Positions 22,530-35,340 of a stretch of 64,000 bases of DNA are shown here, piece after piece. The notes beneath the pieces were generated by a model. That model saw nothing but the letters and a program-made list of their open reading frames with translations. It did no database searches and had not been told where the DNA came from. The stretch is from Symsagittifera roscoffensis (Eukaryota; Xenacoelomorpha; Acoela; Convolutidae), in contig NC_087064.1 of NCBI RefSeq assembly GCF_963678635.1, positions 75,976,213-76,040,212 on the forward strand, given 5' to 3'. Position 1 is the stretch's first letter. Each line of letters starts with the position of its first letter. A program made the translations under genes and the position numbers.

Positions 22530-24061
22530 ACTAGTGAACCAGCAATTCAATCCCAGAACAATAGTTTTTTTTCGGGATGCTAGGTTGGGGCTGATAAATC
22601 CTTTAGCTTTGCATTTATGTGCCAAAAAATCAAAAACAGCTGCACAAAGCGATCGAAATAAAAATATAGGCTCAAGAATGATTTTAAAAATGATTAATTT
22701 TTAGTTTTTTGGCTTAAGTGGATTCAATTTAAAATTTTTTTACCGGCTTAACGTCTGGAAATGCCATTTTTAGTCAAAGAGCGTATAAATAATTGAGGGA
22801 TTCGAAGTTCATTGAAAAATTGTTTGCTTTTGGCTTACACCGTTTTAACAACCCGAACTTATGGCAAGTCCAATTCTGTTTGAAAAAAAAATTAGACAAC
22901 GCAAAACTTTCCGGCTTTTAAAGGCAAATTTTTTTCTCGCTTTATTTTTTGAGGTTTACCGAAGTCCCCTTTAAAATATATAATTTTTTCATCTTGGATT
23001 GAAACGGAGCTTTGAGATATAATGTTTTCAAATTGCTACGGCAACAAAAAAAGGTAAAGAAACTGCATAGCGTTAAGTTGTTTATTATTAAAAAAGTGGG
23101 AACCGTTGAAAAACTATAAATGAACTCAAGGATTTAAGAAAAAATGGAAGGAAACTTTCGATAAATTTTCAATATTAGAACTCAAAAAGGAAAACCTATC
23201 ATGTCAGTGCTTTGTTAATTACAAAAATTGTTTATGATTGGAAGTTTTTGTTTTAAAATGTTCCATTTCGAGAAAACTGGAACAGCATGTAATCTTAACA
23301 TGATAAAATAACTAAGTATCGAATGTGGCGAATTGAAAGAACCTGACCTCCACAGACCAACTCCGATTGATTATTACGATTAATATATTAATTTTTTCAT
23401 TCTTCTTTGAATTCGGAAATTAGTGCATTTTTGAGGCTAGAAGTCATTCAGGTTTTTTATGAACTTTAGTTTTTTTGTTTGATAGAGGAGTTTGCGATTC
23501 CTTATCAAAAAAATTAACTGAAATCAAAACAAAATCGCAAATTTTAAGATTTTTCCAGAAAAAAAAAACAAAAGAATAATTACAATCTTTACAATAGTGT
23601 ATACTTTTTTCACTAAACGTTCGGCTTGATGTCCTTAATTTTACAATGTGGCTTGAAGTCCCGTATGCTGTAGGCCTGGCACCAAAAGTATTAGGACAAA
23701 TGAGCTTACCTCAATTCCATTTGGAACAATTTTTTGTCGTAGCATAGTTCGCTACGCGTGAACAATGCACCTTGACCTTTCAGCAACAAAATAGAAAATG
23801 AGCAGTTTATTTATATTTGTTTCAAATCGATCGTAAAGTCAGAGTAGTCTGGTTGTCAGCCCAATACGAAAATCCAGGGACCGAACCCCAGAGAGAAAAA
23901 AATGTTTTGAGAATTCGCGAATAAAAAACCACCCCGACGATATAGATTCCTTACTTTCTTCAAAATTCGGAGCATAAAAGGGATTCGAAACTAGCAATGA
24001 TTACTAAAATAATAACTTACAAATTAATTTCATAAGTGTAGAGAATAGTTTTGAAATTAGT
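22530..24061. other. Intergenic sequence, nothing recognised
   Basis: AT-rich, no exon-like frame, no repeat structure obvious by eye. It separates the MULE relic from the last exon of the CFAP299-like gene. Confidence 0.4.
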
Positions 24062-24284
24062 TCACACTCCTGTAATTTTACTCCTGAACTTGATATTGGA
24101 GCCAGAAGTGAGGATGTGGAAGTTGCGGGTGTTGTTCAGCTGGCCCCCCTGCAGCACGTGACACCCACTCCAGTCCATGAAGCTGAGGTCGGAGGGCAAT
24201 GGTTGGAGAGGAGTAGTGCCTTCTGCTATGGATTCACGCAGGCGCTTCTTACGATGCATCCTTTTAGCAAGGCAATATCTCAAA
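24062..24284 (-). CDS. CFAP299: CFAP299-like protein, terminal exon
   Basis: The exon starts in phase 2 after ttaacag and encodes 73 residues plus stop. The core KKRLRES...PLPSDLSFMDWSG corresponds to the family's conserved KKRLLPRPTDLSFYNWD block, and NTRNFHILTSGSNIKFRSK to the segment after it. CFAP299 (C4orf22) proteins are cilia- and flagella-associated. The C-terminus ends earlier than I remember for vertebrate members, so a further exon is possible, although the TGA here is clean. The upstream intron is 1158 bp and includes plus-strand open frames (24439-24717, 24856-25065) that I do not call. Confidence 0.7.
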
Positions 24285-25442
24285 CTGTTAATGTCCTTAG
24301 TAGACATGAAATGTCCTTACTATACATGAAATAAACCTAATGATATATGATATATAAGCAGGCTTTTTCATAAAGGTAGGGATCCCTCTCCTCAAGAAAA
24401 ATTCAAGAAAGTGAGTCCTTTTTTAAATTTTCTATAAGATGATTTTTGAAAACTTCGAGAAAAATACAAAATCTAAATTCTTTAAGTCACAGCCTTTATC
24501 CAATTTTGCTGGTTGTTTGACGGAAATGAGTTGCATGGGTAAATGGTTATTACAATTGCAAAAGTTAAAACAAAGCCAACAGACAGTCGGAGTAGAGTCA
24601 ATAAACGCAAGTAAACATAAAAATACTGACTTGTTTCTTGAACTTTCGAGTTTCCAAAAAATGGCCTTAAAACTCCTAGAATTTCTAGAGCAATTTATAG
24701 TTGATACTGTTTTTTGATCAAATTAACTCAATTTGAGAAAACTTATCAATAGGAATCAATTTTAATTTCGCTGGGAAATCTGATAGTTAAATTCTATTTT
24801 CGAAGTTTGAAGTCGATCACGTTTTTCGTGAGCTTTACAATTTCAATGGTCGATAGTGGAGCTTGCCTCCCTTTTAACAAAGGAATTGAACTTAAGATTG
24901 AAATGCAATTTAGAAAACGAAAAAAATCATCACGACCTATATAAGTCTGAACCTTGTTCATTGACCTCTAATAAAACGAAACTTTTTCAAATTTTTCTGT
25001 CCGATTTTTCATTACCTTCAGAGAACGCTCGTAGGGTGTCAAATGGGCTAGTTAGTCAAATTTAGTTAGGTTGTCCGATGTTTCAAATCAGCACTGTATC
25101 CAAGCCCTATCAGCGGTAATTTAGAATCGAAACAAAATCTTCTGTGTCGAGACAAATTGATCTGAATTTTTCCGACTTTCAGGCCAATTTTTGCACAATT
25201 GGATGACACTGAAGACTGAACTCGATTTTCGCTGACCCTTAAATTGTATCTAAATAAAGTTTTACTTTATTTTAGCTATTTTTAGGTATCGTTCTGCAAC
25301 TTTAATAATTAATTTGAAAGCTGTTTACCTAAGAAATCAACCAGAAAAAATCCTTGATGTATTAAATTTCCTAGTCTAAATTTTACTTGTCGGCTATTCA
25401 TGTTATTATATTAATTAGAATTGATGATGTTTGTGATAATGC

Positions 25443-25730
25443 CTGTCGTCTATGTCAATGTAACCCGATACCTCCTTCTTGTTAGAAATCATCCTCAGAA
25501 ACACGATGCACTGGATAGTCTTGTTCCTTATTAGAGGCATTTTCTTCCTTAAGAGAGAGAAGAACTCCGAGTTCTGGTACTCCTCGACGTCTATGGCACA
25601 CTGCCGATGGTGCTGCTCCTCCGAAGAAATGGAACTGCTATGCTCCTTCTGTTTTTGTTTTATGGCTTCAAACGCTACTCTATGAATATCCAGGCGGGTT
25701 CCTTCAAGAGTTTCCGATAAAACAAAAAGT
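25443..25730 (-). CDS. CFAP299: CFAP299-like protein, middle exon
   Basis: Starts in phase 2 after tgtag and ends AG in phase 2. It encodes a helical stretch (TRLDIHRVAFEAIKQKQKEH), a variable acidic part, and CIVFLRMISNKKEVSGYID, which matches the family's hydrophobic strand followed by the signature SGYID. To keep SGYIDIDD and join the next exon in frame, the donor must be AG|GCATTA, a GC donor. A GT donor 20-odd bases earlier (GAG|GTATCG) could pair with an alternative acceptor (ctactaag) but would remove the conserved motif. The frame runs on into HYHKHHQF, which I take as intron. Confidence 0.7.
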
Positions 25731-25980
25731 CTACACGACAAATACTCTTTTTATTCGGCATGAGGCTATTCACCTAATAACTCGAAAAAACCATTCAAGA
25801 GAAAAACTGATTTGAAATGTCCTTCTTTTAAATTATTTTTAGGAAACAAAACTGGACGCAAATTTATTTCTGTCAAAAATGAAAGTATGAATGCAAAATG
25901 ACACGTTCTATTGCAGTTAAGACCATTTATCAATGTTCATCTATGCTCATTTTAACTGAAGGGAAGGGGAGCCCGCTTGC

Positions 25981-26114
25981 CTCGTGACAATGTGTCGCTT
26001 TCTCTCTGCAGGTATTTGGTCGCAGCCTGCCCAGTGTTCCAGCATCGCCTTCACAATAAAAGGATTCTCGAGGTAGAACACATCTTCAGTAGTCACTTTG
26101 GACCCAATGTACGC
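25981..26114 (-). CDS. CFAP299: CFAP299-like protein, upstream exon
   Basis: Follows a good acceptor (tcctcacag) and encodes AYIGSKVTTEDVFYLENPF..., matching the family's N-terminal Y-L-D-S-x-I-T..DL.YLED segment, then a helix ending AERKRHIVT. It closes at ACGAG|GCAAGC in phase 2, which joins exactly in frame to the exon at 25730 across a 250-bp intron; no GT donor in a usable phase is near, so this is a second GC-AG intron. The first exon with the start codon was not found upstream. Confidence 0.7.
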
Positions 26115-26220
26115 CTGTGAGGACAATTCACAGTTTGTTTTTAAGTCATACTTTCAATCAAAATGATTCAAAGACGAGACGCGACACTTCGTATAACTTT
26201 TGGTGCAGAACGTTTCAAAC

Positions 26221-26259
26221 ACAGCGGCAAAGAGGAGCTTCGCACCACTTCTGATACAA
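26221..26259 (+). repeat. Short interspersed repeat (GAGGCGAAGC-type), copy 4
   Basis: cagcggcaaagaggagcttc... cttctgatacaaa; same family as 163-196. Confidence 0.55.
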
Positions 26260-26922
26260 AAACGAATGACGATGATAAAAAATATTTCAAAATACATTTC
26301 GTTTAAAAAGCAAAAAGTTGAACTGACAACTAAATTGATATATGAGAAACCGTTCATTGTCAGAAAAAATGAAAAAATCAACTTCAAAAAAGATTAAAGC
26401 AAACATGCTTGTATCAGGGCAAAGGTGTGTGGATTTTTCAAAAATAAGAAAGAAAGAACTAGTCTAAGTCAAAATTAGCTGGAGAGTCTAACACTTTAAA
26501 AATTGAAACAAAGATTAATGAAGTTCCTATCCGCATTTGAAAAAAGTGAAAAAATTGGGTATATTGGATTTTCGTGGTCTAAAATATTATCAATTTAATC
26601 GATTCCCATGTTACGCTTAGACAACAAAATTGGATTGAAAATTGACTTAAATCCATTTTCCCGCAAGAATATAATGCAACATATTTTATTTGAAAGCCAT
26701 TAAAATGGATTATATCATAAGTAGATTCGTTTTGAAAAAACATTAGAAAACAAATGAATTGATAACAAAACACGTTCTAACACCAAAAAAAAATAAAAAA
26801 CATGTATCTCAGTTTATTTATGACGTGTATCATATATCACAGTTTCACAGTTAAAAGACTTCTCTACTATGGTCCTGGCCAGATGTAAAAAAAGTGACAA
26901 AAAATCAGTTATAATGGAATCA

Positions 26923-27440
26923 CCACCGCACCCCACCCTAGCTAGAATCAACCACATCTCATCTGAACCCCGCTCCCCACCTGAAATCCCCTTCCACCTG
27001 AACCCCCGACCTGAATCAACCAACCACCTGAATCAACCCCCCCCCCCCCACATGCACCACCCTACACCACCCACCTGATTCAACCCCCCCCCCCCCCCCC
27101 ACACATGAACCAACCCATCGACCTGAAACACCTCCCCACATGAACCACCCTACACACACCACCTGAATCAACCCCCCCCCCCCCGCACCCTCATGAACAA
27201 ATCCCCCCGCCAAAACCAACCCCTCCCCCAAGAATCAATACACCAACCCCACCCGGACTGATATTCTAATCTGCGGAGGTGGTATGTTGGTTCGGGTGGG
27301 GGTTGATTCAGGTCAGGGGGCAGGCGGTTCAGGTGGAGGGTTCAGATGGTAGGACCTGTGGTTCAGGTGGGGGGGGGGGGGGTGTTTCTTGTGGGGGGGG
27401 GGGGGTGTTTCTTGTGGGGGGGGGGGGGTGTATCTTGTGG
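26923..27440. repeat. Strand-asymmetric C-rich then G-rich inverted minisatellite
   Basis: From about 26923 to 27240 the plus strand is C-rich with a loose unit cacctgaatcaacccc and C runs of 10-20. From about 27270 to 27440 it is G-rich with the complementary unit (ggttcaggtgggg, gttgattcaggt), ending in three copies of ggtgtttcttgtgggg with long G runs. The two halves could pair in a large hairpin or form G-quadruplexes. The open frames across it are repeat-coded. Confidence 0.9.
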
Positions 27441-28249
27441 GGGATTTAGGAAAATTGGTGAAACGAAAAAAATTCAAAGCAAAAGTTAAAGTTGCGCAAA
27501 AAAGTCGAAATTGAACAAGTAACTAAATTTAGTTTACAACATAGAAAACACTTTATGCGCGTAAAAAATGGTTAGAATTTAAAAAGAGACGGTGTTGCTT
27601 TGTCTTTTTCTAAAAAATTGGAAAATAATTGATTATAATTGACTTGCAATATGTTTTAATCCAGTTTTAATTGATTATAATCGAATATTTTCACTTTTAT
27701 GGAAACTGATACAAAAACTCAATTTTAATCGATTTAATTTTTTTCTATTAATTTTTATGAAGTGTGTTACGCCTAAATATTAATTTTTTTTTTGATTTCA
27801 AAACTGGGGGCAATGAACAATTGGTGTCTTGGTCTTTGAAACTGTCAAAGGCGCATAATTATCCAACTCACAACCATAGCTCGATTGAAAGTCTTCAAAC
27901 TAGCCATTAGCTGATACTGGAATTTCATTTCATATTCTGCTATTCATGCACTAAAGCAATATTGAAAATTTTGATTTGAGTGTCAGATTTTATTAAACTT
28001 GTATCACGATAAGCTTTTGAAAAGAGAATTTGCGATATTGTGGTAAAAAGCTCCAAGATATGAGGAAAATTGTCAGCGAAAATTTTTTTTCAAACTTATT
28101 TGCATTTCTGACATTTGAACCTGTGGTCCAGACGAATATCACATGTTTTTTTCTTTTCTATAAACTACATTTGAACTTTATAGTCCGGAAGAATATCACA
28201 TGTATTTTGTTTTCTATTTAGTTGTTTAACAACCGATTGAAGCCGTTGA
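27441..28249. other. Intergenic AT-rich spacer
   Basis: No gene is seen. A short direct repeat (gaatatcacatgt) occurs at 28134 and 28191. Confidence 0.4.
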
Positions 28250-30985
28250 CTTCTTTAGAATCAATATTTTTAAAGAGAGGTTGTTAGTTTTAAGGATATC
28301 AATATTAAAATCACCCCATTTTATGAGCCGATAATTTTAGAAGATAGTGTGTCAAGAATAAACAGTTTTACTAAGCAAAAATTGTCAGTTTTAGGAGGAT
28401 TTTACAACAGCATTTTGAGGAAGAATTATTAATTAATTCTACACAACACTGATAAACTCATCAGGGCTTAAAATAATTTTATTGAAAAAATTTGCATCAG
28501 TAATTTAAAAATTAGTTCTATCATTGAAAAAACAAACAATTTGATCCCTCAAAATTTCTGAAATTTGCTAGTCGTAGGACCTCTATTCGGTTTTAAGAGC
28601 AAAACTTGAACTTACACTCTGAACGGTTACTGCGTCTAAAAAGTGTTTCGCATCACAAAAATTCACTGTGACATTAGTAGAACTTATAAGGGGCTAAACG
28701 GCCAGTAAAAATTCTACTGATCCCATGTAGCAGTAACCAGCAAAGAAGCCCGAGTATTGTTTTCAAAATTGTTTGAAAACCATTAATAATTATTCAAACT
28801 ATTTAAAATATGCAGGCACATCGAGTCTGTCCTTTTCCGTCATTATCCTTGGTTTTAGGTAAATGTGTTTTTCAAAACAAATTTGATCAGCTCTTCAATT
28901 ACTATTATGATCAAATCACAATTTTTGTGGGCAAGGCTTTGAATATCTGAATTAGCATTTTGATCAAAATATTTTGGAAATAAAGAATATTTTCTAAGTA
29001 AATTAGAGAGCCTTGCTCCTCTGTAACTAAGTGAAAATTCGCAAATTTGCTTTCGAAATTGGTATATTTCTCCAACTTAAAGTTGACAAATTGGTCGTGT
29101 ATTACGGTTTGTCAATTACACTTTTCTTAATCAAATCTTTTTTAGAATGTAGTTCCGCTATTGATTGCAAAACAAATTTGAGGAAATCGTACACAAAAGA
29201 ACCATTCAAACATGCCACTTTTTGGGAATTTTGGGTAAACTTGACCGGAAAATTGCAATTTTTTGACGTGCGCTCCACTTCAAAATTAGTATATAATATT
29301 ATGAAACAAACAAAAATCGGATCAAATAAAGAGATTTGGAATAAAAAAAATTGTTAATATACATAATAAGTCGATATAGTAATTTGTCCATATTTAGATA
29401 ATCTTTTCAAATGTCACTAATTTCTTATAGCTTTTAAGCCTTGATTAAATCTCTGAACCTAGCAATTTAGTCCAGTGATGTTTGTGCCGTCGGGCTGAGT
29501 ATTTTGGAAGATCGCTGAAATAAAAATCAAAACTTTTCCACTCAGACAAATTAGTTTGAACTTACGAAACAAGTATTTTCTCACTGAAGAACTTGTTAAA
29601 TGACCTGATAAAGGCCTTGAACTTCTATTCTATAGAAGCAATAAAATTTGAAGATTGTTTGTTAATTTTTAGGGAATATTCTATCCGAAACGTTTTCCGA
29701 AATTTTTTGTAAGATAATGTGTCAAAAACAAATTGTTCTACGAAGCAGAAATTGTCAGTTTTGGAGGTTGTTTACACCAGCATTATGAAGTAGTTATTTT
29801 GATTAATGCTGACCAAATTTGTTAAAATCATCAATATTTAAAACACTTTTAATTAAAAAGATTGCATCAGTATTTAAAAAGAGTGTTCAATGATGGTCGG
29901 TTTAAAAAGAAATGAAAAGAAAAAAAATTCCAATTAACCCCTTAAAAATTCTGGAAATTTCTAATTGAATGCACCCCTATAGGGTTTCAAAACAAAGCTT
30001 GAAATTATTCTCTTCACGGTTTCTACTTCTAATAATTGTATCTCATCACTTGAAGCCTCTCTGACCCAATTGATCCCATGCGGCAGAAGTCAGCAAACAA
30101 GCTCTTTTTCATGTTACCATGTTTTAAATATATGGTCTGTGAAAAAAATATCAGGTGGTGCCTCGAGGGTGCTTACAAGTGTTTCCAACTCATCATAGTG
30201 TTTATATAACGATTGTACGTTCGAATGGAAAATTTTTGCAATTTTTGAAAACGGTTCAGGGCTTTGGCCAGGAAAATTTTTTGGTATTTGTAACAGTTGC
30301 TATTGCTTCACGAGTCAGTTTTCTATTCAGTTCATAGTTTATAGCAGCTTCAATCCTCTTTCGTAGAGCTCTCTACTTAGTGCGGTGAATTTTTGTCCTT
30401 TGAAATTGAAAAAATCTCCCTTTGCTTGTCCGAATCGATTTGGATTTGCCGTCTGGTTTCACAAAGTTGAAAAACGACTGTTACGGCGCTGCAAGTCTTC
30501 AAAAATTTCAACTCAGCGAATCGATTGAGATTGATTCAATTTTACTTTTCCATAGAAACGCCCACAGAAACAGAAGTACGTTAATCGAGCGTTTGAGTTC
30601 CTCCCTGGTATTTTAAGAGCAAGTCGGATATCTGATTTTTCAATCAGCGCACCAATTCCTTTACCCTAATTCAGGACTTTTTCAATGTTTAGGTTTCAGT
30701 ATTCAAAGTTGCTCTGTTCGTTCTTGCTTGTACTCTTTTCTTTCGATATTCCAATAATCCGCACATTGTCTCACCTATTTTATCCTTCCAGAAGTTTTGC
30801 TCCCGAGAAACTTTTCAAATTACCTTTCCTGCTCTCCATATGTATTGTTTTCAAAGTCTGCTTCAATACAGACTCTTTGATATATGCTTCTCTCTCAATT
30901 TTTCTATTGATTACTCTATTGTCTCATTTAGGCTGTTGTTTGTTTTAGATACGGCATTCAGGTATGGGCTTAAAGCGACACACGT

Positions 30986-31180
30986 TCATTTCGAAAAAAA
31001 ATTACGGATCGGTGTCTGGTCTTGAAAGCGTAGCAATGCTCGGTTCTTAGGCGCTGAAAGCTTCTGTTGAACGTTAATTGGTTTGGTCAGTCTTCTCCAC
31101 TTTACGTCAAAACTTGATAAACTGACCACACCAATGAGACTAAATGATCTAAGATTTTCTCGGTTTTGACCAAAATAACA
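30986..31180 (-). pseudogene. Array block with conserved frame (QNREN...RFQDQT), copy a
   Basis: The minus frame GQNRENLRSFSLIGVVS... ending SAPKNRALLRFQDQTPI is repeated at 31500-31690 with about two thirds of residues kept, at 42560-42730 with a stop, and at about 45610-45780 and 48930-49110. No family is recognised. A plus-strand frame over the same bases (THVHFEKDLRI) is also conserved, so strand is not certain. Confidence 0.35.
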
Positions 31181-31499
31181 AAATAAATACCCAAAACAAA
31201 ACAAAGACTATGATTTCATCAAACTTTTTCGTGCTGCTGGTTACTTTATTGAAAAAAAAACAGGTCCAACGTTTTTACCGGAAATTTGCAACTTCTTGAC
31301 AAGCGCTCCATTTCAAAGTTAGTACATAACTTACGTAACAAAAAAAAATCCATGAGTACTGTTTTCAAAATCTTCTTGAATACAGACTCTTTGATATATG
31401 ATTCTCTCTTAATTTTTCTATTGATTATTCGTTTACCTCATTTAAGCTGTTGTTTGTTTCAGATACGGGTTTCAAGTATGGACTTAAAGTGACACACGT

Positions 31500-31690
31500 T
31501 CATTTCGAAAAAGATTTAGGGATCGGAGTCTGGTCTTGAAAGCGTAGCAACGTTCGGTTCTTAGGCGCTGAACGCTTCTGTTGAACGTTAATTTGTTTGT
31601 TCAGTCTTGTCCATTTTACGTCATTAATTGATGAGCTTATCACACCAATAAGAAAAAATGATCTAGAATTTTCTCGGTTTTGACCAAAAT
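31500..31690 (-). pseudogene. Array block with conserved frame (QNREN...RFQDQT), copy b
   Basis: Second copy of the 30986-31180 block only about 0.5 kb away, which indicates a local partial duplication of the unit here. Confidence 0.35.
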
Positions 31691-32616
31691 AACAAAACAA
31701 AGACTCAAAACAAAACGAAGACCAAGATTTCACCAAATTTTATGGCTACTTTATGGAAAAAAACACAGGTCCAACATGCCCATTTGTCAGCTTTTTTTGG
31801 TAAATTTTTACCTAAAAATTGCCAGTTTTTGACGTGCGCTCCACTTCAAAATTAGTGTAAAATATTATGAAACAAAAAAAATCGGATCAAATAAAGAGAT
31901 CTGGAATAAAAAAAATTGTTAATATACACGATAAATCAATAAAGTAATTTGTCCATTTTTACGGATACTATTTTCAAATGTAACTATTTTGTTATAGCTC
32001 TTAAGCCTTGATTAAATATCTGAACCTAGCAGCTAAATCCAGTGATGATTGTGCCGTATGGCTGAGTTTGCCAAGTTTTTTCTCTCCGAAGAATTTTTTT
32101 AATGACCTGATAGTAGCGATTGTATTTTATAGAAGCAATAAATTTTGAAGATAGCTTGTTAATTTATAGGACATAATTTATCCGAAAACTTTTCCGAATT
32201 TTTTTGGAAGACAGTGTATCAAGAACAAAATGTTCAACGAAGCAGAAGCTGTCAGTTTTTGGAGGTTGTTTTAGGAGCATTATGAAGTAGAATTTTTCAT
32301 TAATGCTAACCAAAACAGTTCAAATCATCAAAATTTAAATCATTTTTAATTAAATTGATTGCGTCAGTATTTAAAAAGATTGTTCAACTATATTGGTTAT
32401 AAAAACAAATGAAACCAAGAAAAGTTTCCATTTCTTCCCCTAAAAATTCTGGAACTTGCTAATTGAATATACCCCTATAGGGTTTCAAAACCAAAGCTTG
32501 AAATTGTTCTTCTTACGGTTTCTACTTCTACTAACTATATCTCATCCCTTGAAGCCTCTCTGACCTAATTAATGCCATGCGGCAGAAATCAGCGAACAGT
32601 ATCTTATTCATGTTAC

Positions 32617-32748
32617 CATGTTTCGCAAATATGGTCTGTGAAAATAGTTTCAGCTGGAGATTTGAGGGTGCTTTTAAGTTTTTCCAACTCATCATGGTGT
32701 TTACCTAACGATTGTACAATCGAATGGAAAATTTTGCAATTTTTGAAA
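32617..32748 (-). CDS. Array gene, coiled-coil-like exon
   Basis: The minus frame reads KIFHSIVQSLGKHHDELEKL then STLKSPAETIFTDHIC, a heptad-like helix followed by a short polar tail, and ends at ATG|GTAACA. Copies near 30160-30260, 36180-36290, 38450-38550 and 39585-39700 keep VQS..K..DE.E..VSTLE.PP.TIFTD, so the reading is under protein-level constraint or was until recently. The following block (minus, about 32475-32564) reads REASRDEIQLVEVETVRRTI. Family unknown. In some copies the junction would create a TGA, suggesting decay. Confidence 0.4.
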
Positions 32749-33634
32749 CTGATTCAGTGTTTGGGCAGGATAACGTTTTGGCATTGGTAACGTTTGCTAT
32801 TGCTTTACCACGCAACTTTCAATTTGGTTCATAAAAAATGGCAACTTCCTTTCTTTTTTGTAGAGTCTTCTACTCAATGCGGTGAAGTATCATTCTTCAA
32901 ATTGGAAAAAATCTCCCTTTTCTTGTCCAAATTGATTAGAAATTGCCGTCTGGTTCCATTAGGTTAAAAAACGACACTTGCGGCGCTGTCAGGTCTTCAA
33001 AATTTTTTAACTGAGCTCATCGGTTGAGACTGATTCAAGTTTTTTTTTCCACAGAAATGCCTGCAGAAACGAGAAGACGTTGGTAGAGCAATTGAGTTCC
33101 TCCGAGTTTCTCCATTAATTGTAAAAAAACTTATGAGCAATTTAGATTAAAAATTTTGTATCAGATAAAAAAAAGAACCATATAAACCAGATTCTGATCT
33201 CAAAACAATTGCCACAATAATCATTTCAAAAAATTTGAAAAAAAAAAAAATTCAATTAATCCAAAGTTGTTTTAACTCCCTTAAAACTAAGACAAACAAA
33301 GACTGAGATGAAACTATTTTGGTTTAAATTGGTTTGGATCAATCTTTTCAGCTTGCTTTTCAAATTTTCCTTGTCAGACTAAATAATTTCTTTTTCATAG
33401 TTTTTCATACTAAAATTGAGCTCAGATTGGCTTGCCCATTTTTGTCAGTGCGGAAAAATTTAAAACAACCAACTTTGAAAAAACTGATTGAAAGCAATGT
33501 AATTGCTCAAATTTATCTGATGTTTAAATAGAATGTAGGAGCTGAAAGTATCCAAAAGTTAAAAAAAATAACCAAAAAAATTACTTTTTGAATTTTGATA
33601 TAATAAGTTTTATAAATTAACTTTCTTAAGAAGC

Positions 33635-34545
33635 TATGCCAGTTGGTCCTATCCTGAAATTTTATCTTGATTTTGGGGTGAAATGGTATTTCAAAAAATT
33701 CTAACTGACCTTGTCATGCTCAAATTTGTCGCAGCAACTGAAATGTTAAGTCAGAAAATCAGAAGAATCGAGCTCATAATTGCGAGAATATGGACCGAAA
33801 TTTCAAGTTAGAGTCAAATTCTTATTCGCCATTTGAAAAATTAACAATTTATTCGAGTAGCGTTGTCTTGTTCCGGACAGAAACACCGAGAGTGGTTACG
33901 TGAGGGTTACTTCTGGCGCAAGGGAAATCTTGACTGGGAAGATCGACCAATCAAGTGACCTAATGGTTCAAATTGACAAAACTAATTGAGTTAAAGCTAA
34001 TTGATTCCTTAAATTTCTAGAGGTAGTGTAGTTGTTTGAACTGATTGATTATAGAGCTGTTGCCAAAATGGGAGTATTGAAAATAATTGTTTGAGCGCAT
34101 TTTGTAGAGTTATGTTGAGATAAGGCAGGTCTAAAGCTGATCCATCTGAAATGGATCAATTCCCATTGTCCAATAAAAACTAATGGTTTTTACTTGATTT
34201 TCCAACCCTTTTTTTAACGGCGTTCGCGTGTTTGAAGTATTTAGATACTTCCCCATGTGTGGACACGTGTTTATTTCTAGAGCGAGGGGATTTTGATAGT
34301 AACCTTTAGTTTGTAACACAATCTCAATGTTTGATGTCTTCAGCGAAACGATTTGGCTCGTTAAATGAGGTATTAAAACACAAGAGGTAGTGTCCCTGAC
34401 CCTTGAGCCAATGCTTATAGTACCCATTTTTTGTAAGCTTACATGTAACTCAAGCGGTCGACAGTTACATATCCTTTTTTTTGGCGTTCCTGGGTGTTTT
34501 TACGATATCATGACTACGGGATCGATCGCACTTATACAACACCTG
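33635..34545 (-). pseudogene. Array gene copy 1 (C-terminal blocks)
   Basis: Holds the minus blocks KCDRSRSHDIVKTPRN (34540-34480), a 98-codon frame at 34131-34427, SLDWSIFPVKISLAPEVTL (about 33950-33895) and a CCDKFEHDKV block with an in-frame TAG soon after (about 33730-33640). The 34131-34427 frame shares its start and end with the 47.7-kb copy but is shifted in the middle. Confidence 0.4.
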
Positions 34546-35340
34546 ACTACAACTAAAATTGTTAAACTCAATTTTATTTGAAATGATTGCATCATTATTT
34601 AAAACAACGTTCAATGGTACTCGTTATACAAACAAAAGAAATCAGAACAAATTCTAAGTCAATCCTTAAAATTTCTGGAACATGCTAGTTGAATACACCC
34701 TTATCGTTTTTCTAAACAAATTTGAAGTTGTTCTTTTTGCTTTTTCTATTCTTCTTTTTTCTTTTTGCTTTTTGCTTTTCTTCAGCTTTCGAGTTAGTTC
34801 ATAGGAAAATTTATGTGCCGCTGGCTAAAACTTGGAAAACGAACAGGTCAAAAATGGCAATTTTTGGGCCTTTTCTGGTAAATTTTGTTCAAAAAATTGC
34901 AATTTTTTTTGACGAGTGCTCCCCTCAAAAATTAGTATATAGTTTCAAAAAACAATAAAACTTTCTGATCAAATGAAGAGTTTGGAATCAAACCAGATCG
35001 TTTTTAAACTTGATAAATAAACATAGTATTTTGTCCATATTCGGAGATAATTGTTTCAAATGTAACTAATTTCTGATTACTTCTCAGAACCGAGCAGTTA
35101 AGTTCAGTGATATTTGTGCCGTCGGGCTGAGTTTGCCGTATTTTGGAAGATCGTTGAAACATATATCAAATTTTTTCCACTCAGACATTTTTTTTTCAAA
35201 TTAAGAAACTTTGTTTAATGACCTCATAGAAGCCTTCGAATTTCTATAGAAGCAATAAAACTTGAAGGGAGTTTGATATTTTATAGGAAATTTTTCATCC
35301 AAAACTTTACCCGTGTCAAGATAGTGTGTCAAGTAAAAAA

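Noticed and set aside
24439..25065. Two plus-strand frames within the CFAP299-like intron
   Set aside because: No domain or start context; AT-rich chance frames.
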